DNA of 64,000 bases from positions 9,627,501-9,691,500 of the forward strand of contig OW203985.1 in the NCBI GenBank assembly GCA_934047225.1, read 5' to 3'. The position numbers were made by a program, and so were the translations under genes. The notes beneath the pieces are model-generated. The model made no database searches. It saw only the letters and a list, made by a program, of their open reading frames with translations, and was not told where the DNA came from. This DNA comes from Ypsolopha sequella. Taxonomy: Eukaryota > Arthropoda > Insecta > Lepidoptera > Ypsolophidae. Of this stretch, positions 1-9,723 are shown one piece after another; the stretch's first letter is position 1; every line of letters begins with the position of its first letter.

Positions 1-90
1 GTCGAGGATAGGAAAGTAAGGAATGAAGTAATGTACTTGGAATTGGGATGGTGTATGGCAAGGTGGTGCATGGGTTAGTGTGATGTACTG

Positions 91-193
91 TCAGTGGGTG
101 AGGGTTCTAGCGTGAAGGTATTTGCAGTTGGCGTCCTTGCAGCTTCCACCCACTTCGAAGGGGCAGAGGACCCCGTTCGGATCCTTGGTCCAT
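91..193 (-). CDS. ZFC3H1: ZFC3H1-like CCCH zinc-finger exon with early stop
   Basis: Acceptor TCGTTTTCAG|A. It translates to VLCPFEVGGSCKDANCKYLH, with C-x7-C-x4-C-x3-H spacing identical to that of human ZFC3H1. It then reads ARTLTH and TGA at 93-91. No GT dinucleotide lies between the finger and the stop, so no ordinary donor can bypass it. Either this is a short terminal exon or the gene is cut or split here. The block that precedes the finger in human (SYSNMIEPDQ region) is not found. Confidence 0.7.
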
Positions 194-3100
194 CTGAAAA
201 CGAACCATTTCAGTGGAATGACCCGCAGGTAGCAGGTGTGGACAGTTGCCGCTGCATACTTACATCGCTCGACGAGTGTGCGATGTTCGCACGCATGCTT
301 AGGTCCACACCATCACGATTTCTATGTCTTGAAATTTGGCAATCATAATAAATCGACCTGAATTTCAAAAATTATAGTAGGTACAATGGAATGGCTTTGT
401 TTAGTGTTCTTACAGCTTACCTTTCTTTAGAATCTGGAATTAACCAATTCCTCAATTTACACCCATAAATTAAATTTATCTGCCATTTTGTTTGTATTTT
501 TATTATTTAGGTCCAGAACACTAAACAGAAATACTCTAACATATACATATTGGCAGTTTTTATTGCGGCGGCGTCATAGCCGTTAAATCGTTTTCAAATA
601 GGGAGTTTGAACTGCAGGCGACTGTACAGTGGAGATCACATCAAGCTATACACTTGGAGTACTACATTAGCCCCTATAGTGAAGGGTATAAGATAGGTGT
701 ATAGCTTGATGTGATTTCCACTGTACACATTGCACTTAAAATTGAAGTACATTTTTCATTTTGGTCAGATTTATTAGACTGTTAGGAATCCTAGGATTAT
801 CTCACTTAATTACTTACCCTCCATCAGTGAGTGCTTGAAGTGGCGACTTATAATCATCAGCGTTATTACAAATATGCTCCTCTCGACATCTTCCATGTTC
901 ACTTCCCTCTTTAACTACTATATGAATATTAGCACCACTCATTGATCTTTCTTCATGAACTCTTTCACATCCCCTATCATTATCGAGATCATTAGCATTT
1001 TTATTTGGAATTGTTACAGTCTTTGTGTTATTGGTAACATTAATTTGCACAGACAATCTCTTTTCCGGCAATTCGGCAGGTGCTGGTTTCTCTTTGTAGT
1101 CATTTACTACACTGACTTTTAAATTTTTTAATGCACATGTGTCCAAAAAATCAGACTTTATGGGTTCATTTTCTTTTTGAAGTTTAGACGGCAGTGTTTT
1201 GTTGTATGAGCGATTTGAAGTATGTAGTTGAGTGGTGTGTTTTGCGTGAATCGTAGTTGTCGACCTGCAAACACGAGATACAAGAAAACACGACAAACTT
1301 TTATATTCTTAACAATAAATGTGTTTAATATAACTGTGAAATGAACTATTTGTTCAGGTGTTTGACAATAACTTACAAGGTTGGCTTGTGCATCGATAAG
1401 TGGATAAAATTCTATATACCTTTTCAAGAGTAACTGATGTTGGGCTCTTATTTTTGATAATTGAATTTGAGCTGTTTTTTGCTGCTTCTTGTTTAGCGTG
1501 ATAGCAGTGGATATGTTGCGCAGTTCCGTAGCAACTATCTTGTATTTCTGAGACAATTTATTCTGTTCTTCTTTCAGTTGTAGTACTTTTGCAGATTCTT
1601 CTGCTATCTTTTTCCTGTAAAGATAATTTTCGGCTTTAATTCGATACTACTGGTAAATGCTTTCGAGTTCATGATTTTTTTAGTGAAAGATATGGTTACA
1701 AGAAGACATTCTGTGTTAGTCGCGTTTTGCGAATCGAATTAGTTTTTGAGATATGATTTTTCAAAATTTCATAAATTCTATGCATTTTTTCGTAACGAAA
1801 CGTTTGACAATTGTAACCAAACGCAATTTTGTGACACGAACGTTCCGTTTCACAAAACAAAAGAAGTTGCCAAGTTTCAAGGTTGATATTTTGACGTTTC
1901 AGGTGCCGCGCCCTGAGCACCGGAGCTAAAGCAAGAGTAAATTTTATCCATAAAAAGTAGTTTTTATATTCTAAACTGCGTAAATTATTAATTTGGACCA
2001 ACATAACATCAAAATTTGAAAAATTAGTATCTCAAAAACTACGCGGTTTCGCTCCCTCCTCCCCCCCCCCCCCCTTAACTATTTACCAGTAGTACTAAAT
2101 TCGTTCCTAATTTTCTCTATAGTTATTAAATTTCCAAGCATATGTAAAAGATTAAGTATGTAAGAGATTACCTGGATAAAGCAATCTGTTCATCTATATC
2201 ACTTTGCTGCATTGGTTTTGCTATCTCTATTGTTACATTTCTTGGCTTCAGAGTATCTTTTGCAATTGGCACAGTTATCATTTCATTATTCCATGAGTTC
2301 ATTGCCAGTTGTCTTGCTTGCTTAATCTTCTCTAACTCTGCCATACGTTTCACTAAGTTTTTGTACTCAATCTGCTCAGACTTGGGCAAATGGTTTACAG
2401 TCTGGAAAACATAATTAGAATCTATGTGTTTGGTTCTTTCCCTTTAAGTTAAAGGTAACAAATATTATTAATGCCCTCACCTTTGGAACAAACTTTTGAG
2501 GCGTTTTTGGTAGTGGTAATATTGATTGTTGCTGGACCACATCTGGTAGTTTAGTCTTTTCAACTTCCATTCGAGCTGACTTCAGGAACATATCAAGCTT
2601 TTGCTGGAAGTCTACTTGTTCAGACAAAGTTGACAATTTCATATGCATTTTAGTCAAATTCTTTGTTGCCTCATGTTCACCTTCTGAATCTGAGCCACCA
2701 GTGTTAATAATAAACCTATTCTTTGCATCAAGAGCAGTGTTTTCTTCAACTTTTTTAGCAGATACCGAATCAGACTTTTTATTACCTAGAACATTGTTTT
2801 CAGTAGATTCAGAACTCTTCGTTTCTACTAACAGAGGCAAGTTTTTACTAAGAGATGTTAATAATTTGGCACGTAATAAATCTTCGTCTTCATCAAGATC
2901 ATCTTCTTTAGAAATATTAGGTTGAGGAAGTTTTTTCCTACTAACAATATCACCATCATTGTTAGGATAATCTTTGTTTGAATTATGGCAAATAATCCCT
3001 TTATCTTCATGATCTTGACCATCTGAACCAATATCCATGTCCATTGATTCAATGTCTGTGTTATTATCATCATCATTTTTTTGTGCAACATCTGGCATTT

Positions 3101-6100
3101 CATTTGCCATAATGTCATCAAATAAAGTGGAAGACTGTGAAAGTCTTTTTCGTAATTTTTGTTTTTGCTTCATTTCAATTGCTTTCTTTAAAAGTGCTGA
3201 CCTGAGACATATTAGCCTTAGTTCTGTTGTATCACTGTCTTCGTCTTCAGAATGTACTGTTGGCTTTAAATCAGTAGGAATCTCTTTACATGTGTCTTGA
3301 GTTTTGGAAGCTTTGGATTTTAGTGCATGCTGTCTTAATAATTCTAAATCTTCATCTGATCCAGTTTCCGTCTTGTCCTGGTTATTTGTATCACCATTGA
3401 GAACACCATTAACTACATCTGCTGGTGATTTTTGGATTTCTTCATTATTTGAAACAATTTGAACACTTTCCTCATCACTACTTAAATCTATCAATTCAGA
3501 TTCTACAACAGGACAATCTTCTTTAGTTTCTAATGAAACTTTAATTTCTGTTAATTCTTCAGAAACAGGTATAAACTCTTCAGGGCCAGGGACATCATTC
3601 CCTTTAATATCACTTCCCTCTGTGCTTTGAGCATATATAACTGTTTTGTTTTTCACTTCCTCAGGCTCTGCTACCACTTGATCTACCAGGCTTTGTGTAT
3701 GACACAACATTTTCATAAGTCTAGCTTTCAATGACACATCAGTTTTGTTTTTCTTAACTAAAACTGCGTTTGCCAGTTTTCTTCTTTTATTCCTGTATTC
3801 ATAATCTGACTCATCACTAGACTCGCTAATAACTTTTGGCTCTAATTTTCTCTTTGGTCGGTACTGCTTTTTTTTATGATCTTTATATTTAGGTAAACTG
3901 TGCTCATGAAGTAATTCTTTCTTTCGTCTATGTTTATGGTGAACAGATTTTGTCTGCTTAACATCTTGTTTTGGAACTGAAATATTATCTTCGAAGTTTG
4001 TGATGGAAATGTCTGATAAGTCCGCTGACTTGAGGGAATTTGCATCTCTAATTATTTCATGACCTAAAAGTTGGGGTTAGTAAAACAGGTTCAAAGCAGT
4101 AAGTTTCGATACTAATTACAGCAATAACTAATAAAAAAAAACAATTACACGACAGCAATACTCTTGTTCAAATAAATTTTCAAATAGATGCTGAATTTGT
4201 TACATTTTTAGATAAATATCATACATAAAACAGTAAGTTGTGAATTTACGACCCCCATGAGTGTTGTGAGCTGAAAATTTATAACCTAATCAATCTACTC
4301 ATGCATATAAAACAAAACTTAATTTACCTAATGTTTTGTTTTATATTATAGATACACTACACTATATACCTACTGCCAAAAATACTGTCCCTAACATTTA
4401 AATACAAACATTTCAAAATTGAGCGACTTTTGATAGTAAATTTTTTTATTATGACAAATAGGCTTTTGTCTACTATACAAACTTCACTTGATATAATTAA
4501 TCCCAGCTGAAGACTAGGGGAGGGGTATCAAAGAGAATCGTGTCGCAATAATAGCACTTCACAAGTGTTACAAAACACCAGGCGAAATTTTCAACTTGTT
4601 AAAGTCGCTTGGTTGGTTAATTCATCTACCCTACTATCAAAACATTCAACGAGATGTCTTCTGTCGACGACAGACCCAGAAGCGGCCACCCACGTGGTTT
4701 AAGGACATCAGCAGTGATCAAAGCCGTTGATGGGCGAATTCGTAGAAATCCTCTCCGCAAACAGCAAATCATGTCTAGAGAGATGAAAATTCCACCTAGA
4801 ACCATGTCCCGCATTATTTAACAAGACCTAAAGCTTGGCGCTTATCATCGAAGTACTTGACATAGCTTGACGGCAGCTTTTCGCTGCATTAGAGTGACCA
4901 GAGCACAGAAGTGGTGGCAGCAGCATGCAAAGGGTGGATATCGACAAACCCTCTTTACAGATGAGAAAATTTTCAAATAGAAGAAAAATTCAACCGCCAA
5001 AATGACAGGGTCTGAAAACTTCTGAAAACGTTCGCAGTCATGGTTTGGTGGGGCGTGTCATATGAGGGGCTCACTAATCTTCGTTCTTGCCATTAAGGCG
5101 TAAAAACAAAAGCAGCTAACTACCAGACTGATATTTTGGAGCACATTGTCAAGCCACTGACCCCTACTTTATTTTCCAATAAGCATTGGATATTTCAACA
5201 GGACTCGGCACCTGCACACAAAGCGTGAACCACGCAACGTTGGTTAAAGGACAATCTACCCGATTTTATTGCCTTCGAAGATTGGCCCTCTGGAAGTCCT
5301 GAATTTTAGAGAAGAAAGTCTGCTTGAAGCCTCATCCTAACATTGAGCAATTGAAGCGTGATTTAGTGGCAGCATTGATATTCAGTCTAAATGAATAAAC
5401 TATAAATAAATACAAATTACGTCATTCATTACAGAGAATATTACTATTTGTTTGATAAAAAACTACATATTTAGATCCATTTCATTAAATCTAGATCTAG
5501 CAGGAAACCCTGCAGGTTCCGAACTGCGTGGGTTCCAAACAAATTTTCAAGCTCACAACATATTGAACCCATACCAATGTTGGACCCCAAAATCACTGTT
5601 TTAGGGTATGTACCTCAAATGCTTATTTATTATAGGTTTCTGTAGATACTAACATAGGTATTATAACATAGGTAGATAAAAGATTCACAACTTTTTTATG
5701 CACTTAGGTGTTGGGTAGGCTTGAAAAGGTTAAAAACGGCCCTTAGAGAAGTTAAGGGGTCTACCACACTTAGCGCATTGTGCGATCAAAGCATTCAGGT
5801 AACCGACTCTATGAAATTAGTCAAACTTTGCCTGGCATAACCACAACTGGTCTAGTGAAAATAATAAGCGGGACTGAGAAAGAACAGATGAGAAGCAGGC
5901 TAAGCTGTAAGGGTACTACGTAAACTTCTTCTGTGCTTTTTCTTGGCACTTGGATCAATAATTTTTAACAATCAAGTTAGTTGAGCACACTTGGTCATCT
6001 GACCATGAACAATGAGTTTGACATACATACTAAGGCTGAGTGCCTAAATGCTAGGATAAACGTAAAGTTTACTTTGTAAAAGTGAAAGGGCTAAATGCTA

Positions 6101-7040
6101 GGATAAACGTAAAGTTTACTTTGTAAAAGTGAAAGGGATACGACTGTGACAGAATCTATTCACTAATTGTTTTAGAACAGCCACTTTGTAAAGGCAGTTT
6201 ATTTACATGGCAAAGGATATTTTTTTTTGTATGCATATCATTATTACCGAGATAAGAGCTTTATAAGTCATTCGAAAGAATTCTATAACCCAGAAACCAA
6301 AACTTGGCATGTAATGTTATGACAAATGTAAAGGTGGAAATTTACCCCTAAATTTATGACATGTAAATTTAACTGTCAAAAGTGAATTTTACATTTCTGA
6401 CAAGGTTTAGGAACGACTTCGAGAATTGTTCGGAGCTGTTTGTTTTCACTCGGATGGATGTGCAATGAATGACAGCTAATTTTTACCTTTATCCCAGCAT
6501 TTAGGAACGCAGCCTAAGTGTCGCGTAAGGAACGCGTAGTAGGTATGTATCCAAACGCTAGATATTATTTTTATATCATATTATGGTTAAAGTGTAGATA
6601 AGAGGGCAATATGTGAAAAAAGATTTGGAAAATTTTGATTTTTTCAAGTCTTTTGACTAATATTTTAGGTTGGGCACTTATAGTCGATAGATAACATGGC
6701 CTGGCAGTGATTATTCATTCACCGGTAGATGGATACTGTCATGTGTTTATACATGTGGTTAAAATATTGCTTATATAAGCACAATTTAGCATAAAACTTG
6801 TTTACGTGAAGGTTATCCATTAGAGATAAGTTCGCCATTACCTGGTCCAATGGAAGTGCAGCGCTTAGCCTCCTTACGCTCAAGGACATGGTTGTAGTTT
6901 TCCAGAACTTGTAATCTTTGACGCAATAGATATTCCTCCTCAGAAGAAATGTCAGACAACTCGTCCAATTCGTCTACTATTTCGCCCTCTTCCCTCTCCG
7001 AATCAACTTGCGCCGAAGGCATGTTCTCAATGCAAGCCAT
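91..7040 (-). CDS. ZFC3H1: ZFC3H1-like CCCH zinc-finger protein (six coding exons)
   Basis: Spliced minus-strand gene: 7040-6842, 4063-2481, 2401-2172, 1614-1420, 1264-818 and 193-91. Joined lengths are 199+1583+230+195+447+103 nt, giving one closed frame of 918 residues plus TGA. It has an acidic N-terminus (EREEGEIVDE, then SDISSEEEYLLRQRLQVLE), a long acidic/lysine-rich middle, a short conserved LPKSEQIEYKNL-type block, a lysine/glutamine-rich coiled coil in the fourth exon, and a C-x7-C-x4-C-x3-H finger at residues 895-912. This order and the finger spacing match human ZFC3H1. The human protein bridges the RNA helicase MTR4 and poly(A)-binding protein in the nuclear PAXT exosome-targeting connection; a similar role here is inferred. 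The human protein is about twice as long, with TPR/HAT-like repeats after the finger; here the frame stops just after it. Choice of the first ATG (7040) rests on the acidic block that follows. Confidence 0.75.
622..727. repeat. small hairpin MITE in a ZFC3H1-like intron
   Basis: About 32-bp inverted ends (TGTACAGTGG..., then ATCAAGCTATACAC) flank a 45-bp centre. It is non-coding and lies between the CCCH exon and exon 5. Confidence 0.7.
818..1264 (-). CDS. ZFC3H1: ZFC3H1-like exon 5
   Basis: Acceptor GTTTGCAG|GTCG and donor GGAGG|GTAAGT. About 148 codons are open in the frame beginning STTTIHAKHTTQLH and ending YKSPLQALTDG. The YKSPL tail recalls YHSPLLVF, which lies upstream of the finger in human ZFC3H1. 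The rest is not clearly conserved. Confidence 0.6.
1420..1614 (-). CDS. ZFC3H1: ZFC3H1-like coiled-coil exon 4
   Basis: Acceptor TTTACAG|G. It encodes a Glu/Lys/Gln-rich helix ending in RAQHQLLLK. The donor AAAAG|GTATAT at 1419 keeps the next exon in frame. A stronger-looking donor CTT|GTAAGT at 1376 would add 43 nt but would put the next exon into a frame that stops after about 26 codons, so the shorter exon was chosen. Confidence 0.6.
2172..2401 (-). CDS. ZFC3H1: ZFC3H1-like exon 3
   Basis: Acceptor TTTTCCAG|ACT and donor ATCCAG|GTAATC. It carries LPKSEQIEYKNLVKRMAELE, the block equivalent to the LPEEKKIEYRLL segment of human ZFC3H1. This is one of the two strongest homology anchors for the gene. 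Confidence 0.75.
2481..4063 (-). CDS. ZFC3H1: ZFC3H1-like large exon 2
   Basis: Acceptor AACTTTTAG|GT and donor CCAAAG|GTGAGG. It is 1583 nt and open throughout; the leading GT completes the split glycine codon from exon 1. It encodes a Lys/Arg/His-rich stretch, then Glu/Asp/Ser-rich low-complexity sequence with islands resembling human ZFC3H1: ELRLICLRSALLKKA, DEDLLRAKLLTSLSKNL, and a serine-acidic run after NRFIINTGGSDSEGE. Low complexity keeps alignment confidence moderate outside those islands. Confidence 0.75.
4500..5390 (+). pseudogene. mariner-type (maT-like) transposase remnant
   Basis: Broken reading frame with recognisable Tc1/mariner blocks: VDDRPRSGHP and VIKAVDGRIRRNPLRKQQ (DNA-binding region), LFTDEK (first catalytic Asp), MVWWGV, and WIFQQDSAPAHK (second Asp). 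The WPSGSP block that should carry the third acidic residue runs into a deletion and stop codons. Several frameshifts and stops show it is dead. It sits in intron 1 of the ZFC3H1-like gene, antisense to it. Confidence 0.75.
5400..6030. other. intron sequence, nothing recognised
   Basis: AT-rich, with no open frame or repeat structure that I can support. Confidence 0.4.
6034..6514. mobile_element. Harbinger-like MITE with TAA target duplication
   Basis: Ends GGCTGAGTGCCTAAATG and GGCTGCGTTCCTAAATG (inverted) are flanked by TAA on both sides (6031-6033 and 6515-6517). It is 481 bp and non-coding. An exact 47-bp tandem duplication (6044-6090 and 6091-6137) covers part of the left end. Confidence 0.65.
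6044..6137. repeat. exact 47-bp tandem duplication
   Basis: Two identical 47-bp units back to back, beginning CTAAATGCTAGGATAAACG and ending GTGAAAGGG, inside the left end of the MITE at 6034-6514. Confidence 0.9.
6842..7040 (-). CDS. ZFC3H1: ZFC3H1-like first coding exon
   Basis: Codes 66 residues plus one base, ending at an AG|GTAATG donor. It contains the motif EREEGEIVDELDELSDISSE. A polypyrimidine-AG (CTCTTCAAG) sits 11 bases upstream of the ATG, so the 5' UTR may begin in another exon. An upstream in-frame ATG near 7151 is possible but would add a non-acidic leader of unclear merit. Confidence 0.7.
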
Positions 7041-7343
7041 CTCGAATAAACCTTGAAGAGAAATGGAGAAACGAGAATGGAATATTGGCGTATCTACGTA
7101 ATGTGCAATATTAAACATAATTGTACTTACGTGTGTACCAATTGTACTCACGTCACCACGTATGACAAAATTGAAATTGTTTTCTATTTATTGCGATTTT
7201 TTTTAGTAAATTAAATTCAAGAAAATGAAATCTACAAATAGACAAGACAGATGATTGATGATGACAAGCGCCCAGAGAGGCGCCATGATGATTTTAATTT
7301 TTTTTATTAAGGTAGCGTTCTATAACCAAACCCCTATCACCTA
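7041..7343 (-). promoter_or_regulatory. upstream region of the ZFC3H1-like gene
   Basis: About 300 bp between the chosen ATG and the start of the transposon nest. It should hold the 5' UTR and core promoter, but no TATA box or other clear motif was identified. Confidence 0.3.
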
Positions 7344-7577
7344 CCGTGCGGTCCGAAATAGAATTACATCGATAAAAGCTATGAATGAATTAAAGTGTGA
7401 GCGATGACTGGTCCGTAATTTGTGAGCTAGCAAACGATGTGAAAGATAGCTTATGATTCGAACCGCATTAAAAAAGATACATCTTAACCATAACCTCTTA
7501 CCACAGAATACAATACGATTATTTTATTTTATTTCGTCAAAGTGCCGTGATTCGTGATGGAACAAGAAGAGTTGGTA

Positions 7578-8396
7578 CAGTGCGCGCCAATCTTTTAGTC
7601 GCCTCTGAAGCTAGCCCCAAGAGTCGACGCATTAGCCGTTTTACGGTGTCAGGGGGACGTTACAGGAGCGAGGGGGTGGAGCATACCCGCCTGCGTGCCG
7701 CACCACACCCCCCGCTCGCCTTTCAGCAGGTGTCAACACTATGCGTTAGTGTTAGTGCTACGTCCGAGTACTATACACGCGCGCGTTGCATGAAAAGTAC
7801 CTACGAGGAAAAAATTCTATGATTCGTTAAGTTAGTCGTTGAATCTGTTTGTTATAGTTTATTGTTTCTGTTGCCTTTATTTGTTGTTTTATTTTTGTAA
7901 AAGTTTTGTTGATTTAGTTTGTTAAAGTTTATTGTTGTTGTTATGCCTCGCGGACGTTATAGCGTTTTAAGGCGACAATGTAGGAAAATGGTGTATTAAA
8001 ATAATTATTGAAGTCAGTGACAATGACAATGGACCCGACGACGACACTGAGGAGGACCAAAGTTCTACAGACGATAGTGATTCGGACGAAAATCTTCCTT
8101 TCCAATTAGGGAACCAGTTTTTATAGATCGTGTCTCACCTCTCTAAATAAAGTAACAACGTATTTGCCTATATTTGTACATTATAAATTTACTTATTTTT
8201 AATATTAATGCGTTTTATTTATATACTTAATATTGCACTAAAATAATAAATAAATAATTAAATACAACAAGTACACCTTCCCACTTATAGTAAACATTTA
8301 ATAATCAACCGTTGATATTATTGTTTCCTTGACTGTACCTGCGCAAGCTTGCACTCGTAACTCACTCAGAGGCGACTAAAAGATTGGCGCGCACTA
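7578..8396. mobile_element. TA-flanked MITE, copy 1 (819 bp)
   Basis: Ends CAGTGCGCGCC and TAGTGCGCGCC (inverted) extend to a TIR of about 30 bp, AGTGCGCGCCAATCTTTTAG onward. TA lies on each side. A second copy is at 62803-63405. Internally an ATG at 7943 opens 17 codons beginning MPRGRYSVLRRQ, and near 8010-8120 an acidic reading (DDDTEEDQSSTDDSDSDE) may be transposase debris. Tc1/mariner-type by target site; the family is not identified. Confidence 0.75.
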
Positions 8397-8449
8397 TAGC
8401 ACTGTTCTTCAACGTAGACTCAGATAATGACGAAAAAAATATATATATA

Positions 8450-8711
8450 CAAGGTGACTTTTTGATCATCGTCCAAATTCATACTGGTGGCTTGGTAAGT
8501 GATCAGTATCGTGGATCAATAACAATTTTGGTGAAATTCGTAAAATGAAATTTCGACTCCCCATAGTGATTCACTCGGGACTGGAACTGAATTTCTATGG
8601 GAAGCCGAAATTTCATTTTACGAATTTCACAAAAATTGTTATTGATCCAAGATACTGATCACTTACCAAGCCACCAGTATGAATTTGGACGATGATCAAA
8701 AAGTCACCTTG
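8450..8711. mobile_element. palindromic TA-flanked MITE (262 bp)
   Basis: Ends CAAGGTGACTTTTTGATCAT are inverted and near perfect over about 115 bp per arm, with TA on both sides. It is absent from the opposite arm of the surrounding foldback. Confidence 0.8.
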
Positions 8712-9723
8712 TATATTAATTCTTCCTTTTAGACGAAGAGTTCCACACGACTTTTCATTTGTTTTTTTCATGGCTTAATAAAACATATACCATGATTTGT
8801 CTGATCTGAACTGCTGAAATAATGGAGCGAAAACAATTTTTGACATTCCATTCCGTTCAACGCTCACATCGCCTCACCTCCGTCGCATGAGCCATGAAAG
8901 TCATACGAATGAATGAACGCATTTGCTTCACTCATGGATTATTAGCCATTCACCTCATTCATTCGTAATCGATTTTAGCGAAATAATTCTATTTTGGAAC
9001 GCGGGGCTAGTCGGATCAGCAATACGTTTTGGGACCGGTCTGAAAGGAATATTCTTCGGACTAACTTGCCCTGCGTTCCGAAATAGAATTATTTCGCTAA
9101 AATCGATTACGAATGAATGAGGTGAATGGCTAATAATCCATGAGTGAAGCAAATGCGTTCATTCATTCGTATGACTTTCATAGCTCATGCGACGGAGGCG
9201 AGGCGATGTGAGCGTTGAACGGAATGGAATGTCAAAAATTGGTTTCGCTCCATTATTTCAGCAGTTCAGATCAGACAAACCATGGTATATGTTTTATTCG
9301 GCCATGAGAGAAACAAATGAAAAGTCGTGTGAAACTCTTCGTCGAAAAGGAAGAATTTATTTATATATATATATATTTTTTCGTCGCTATCTGAGTCTAC
9401 GTTGAAGAACAGTGTTACAAACTCTTCTTGTTCCATCACGAATCACGGCACTTTGACGAAATAAAATAAAGTAATCGTATTGTATTCTGTGGTAAGAGGT
9501 TATGGTTAAGATGTCCCTTTTTTAATGCGGTCCGAATCATAAGCTATCTTTCACATCGTTTGCTAGCTCACAAATTACGGACCAGTCATCGCTCACACTT
9601 TAATTCATTCATAGCTTTTATCGATGTAATTCTATTTCGGACCGCACGGAGAGTATTATGTCTATAGAAAAGTTTGGCGGGAAGACGAAAATGTTTAAAT
9701 GATGGATGAGATTTTATCTACAG

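Larger units (their letters stand above)
7344..9649. mobile_element. 2.3 kb foldback (inverted duplication) with arms of about 570 bp
   Basis: Outer ends CCGTGCGGTCCG and CGGACCGCACGG match over the full arms to a centre near 9000-9070. The left arm is longer only because it carries two later insertions (7578-8396 and 8450-8711); once they are subtracted both arms are about 570 bp. The inner arm ends also contain a GCGTTCCGAAATAGAATTA-like sequence resembling the outer ends. Each arm may therefore be one TIR element, with two copies lying head to head. The paired short ORFs at 8923-9120 and 8955-9152 are artefacts of the palindrome. Confidence 0.8.

Noticed and set aside
94..348. 84-codon plus-strand ORF at the window start
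   Set aside because: It lies opposite the CCCH exon, whose splice acceptor and zinc-ligand spacing are far better support for the minus strand.
2061..2073. Run of C residues in a ZFC3H1-like intron
   Set aside because: Simple low-complexity run; no feature value.
8923..9152. Two ORFs on opposite strands with nearly identical N-termini
   Set aside because: They are the two arms of one palindrome read outward; no gene evidence.
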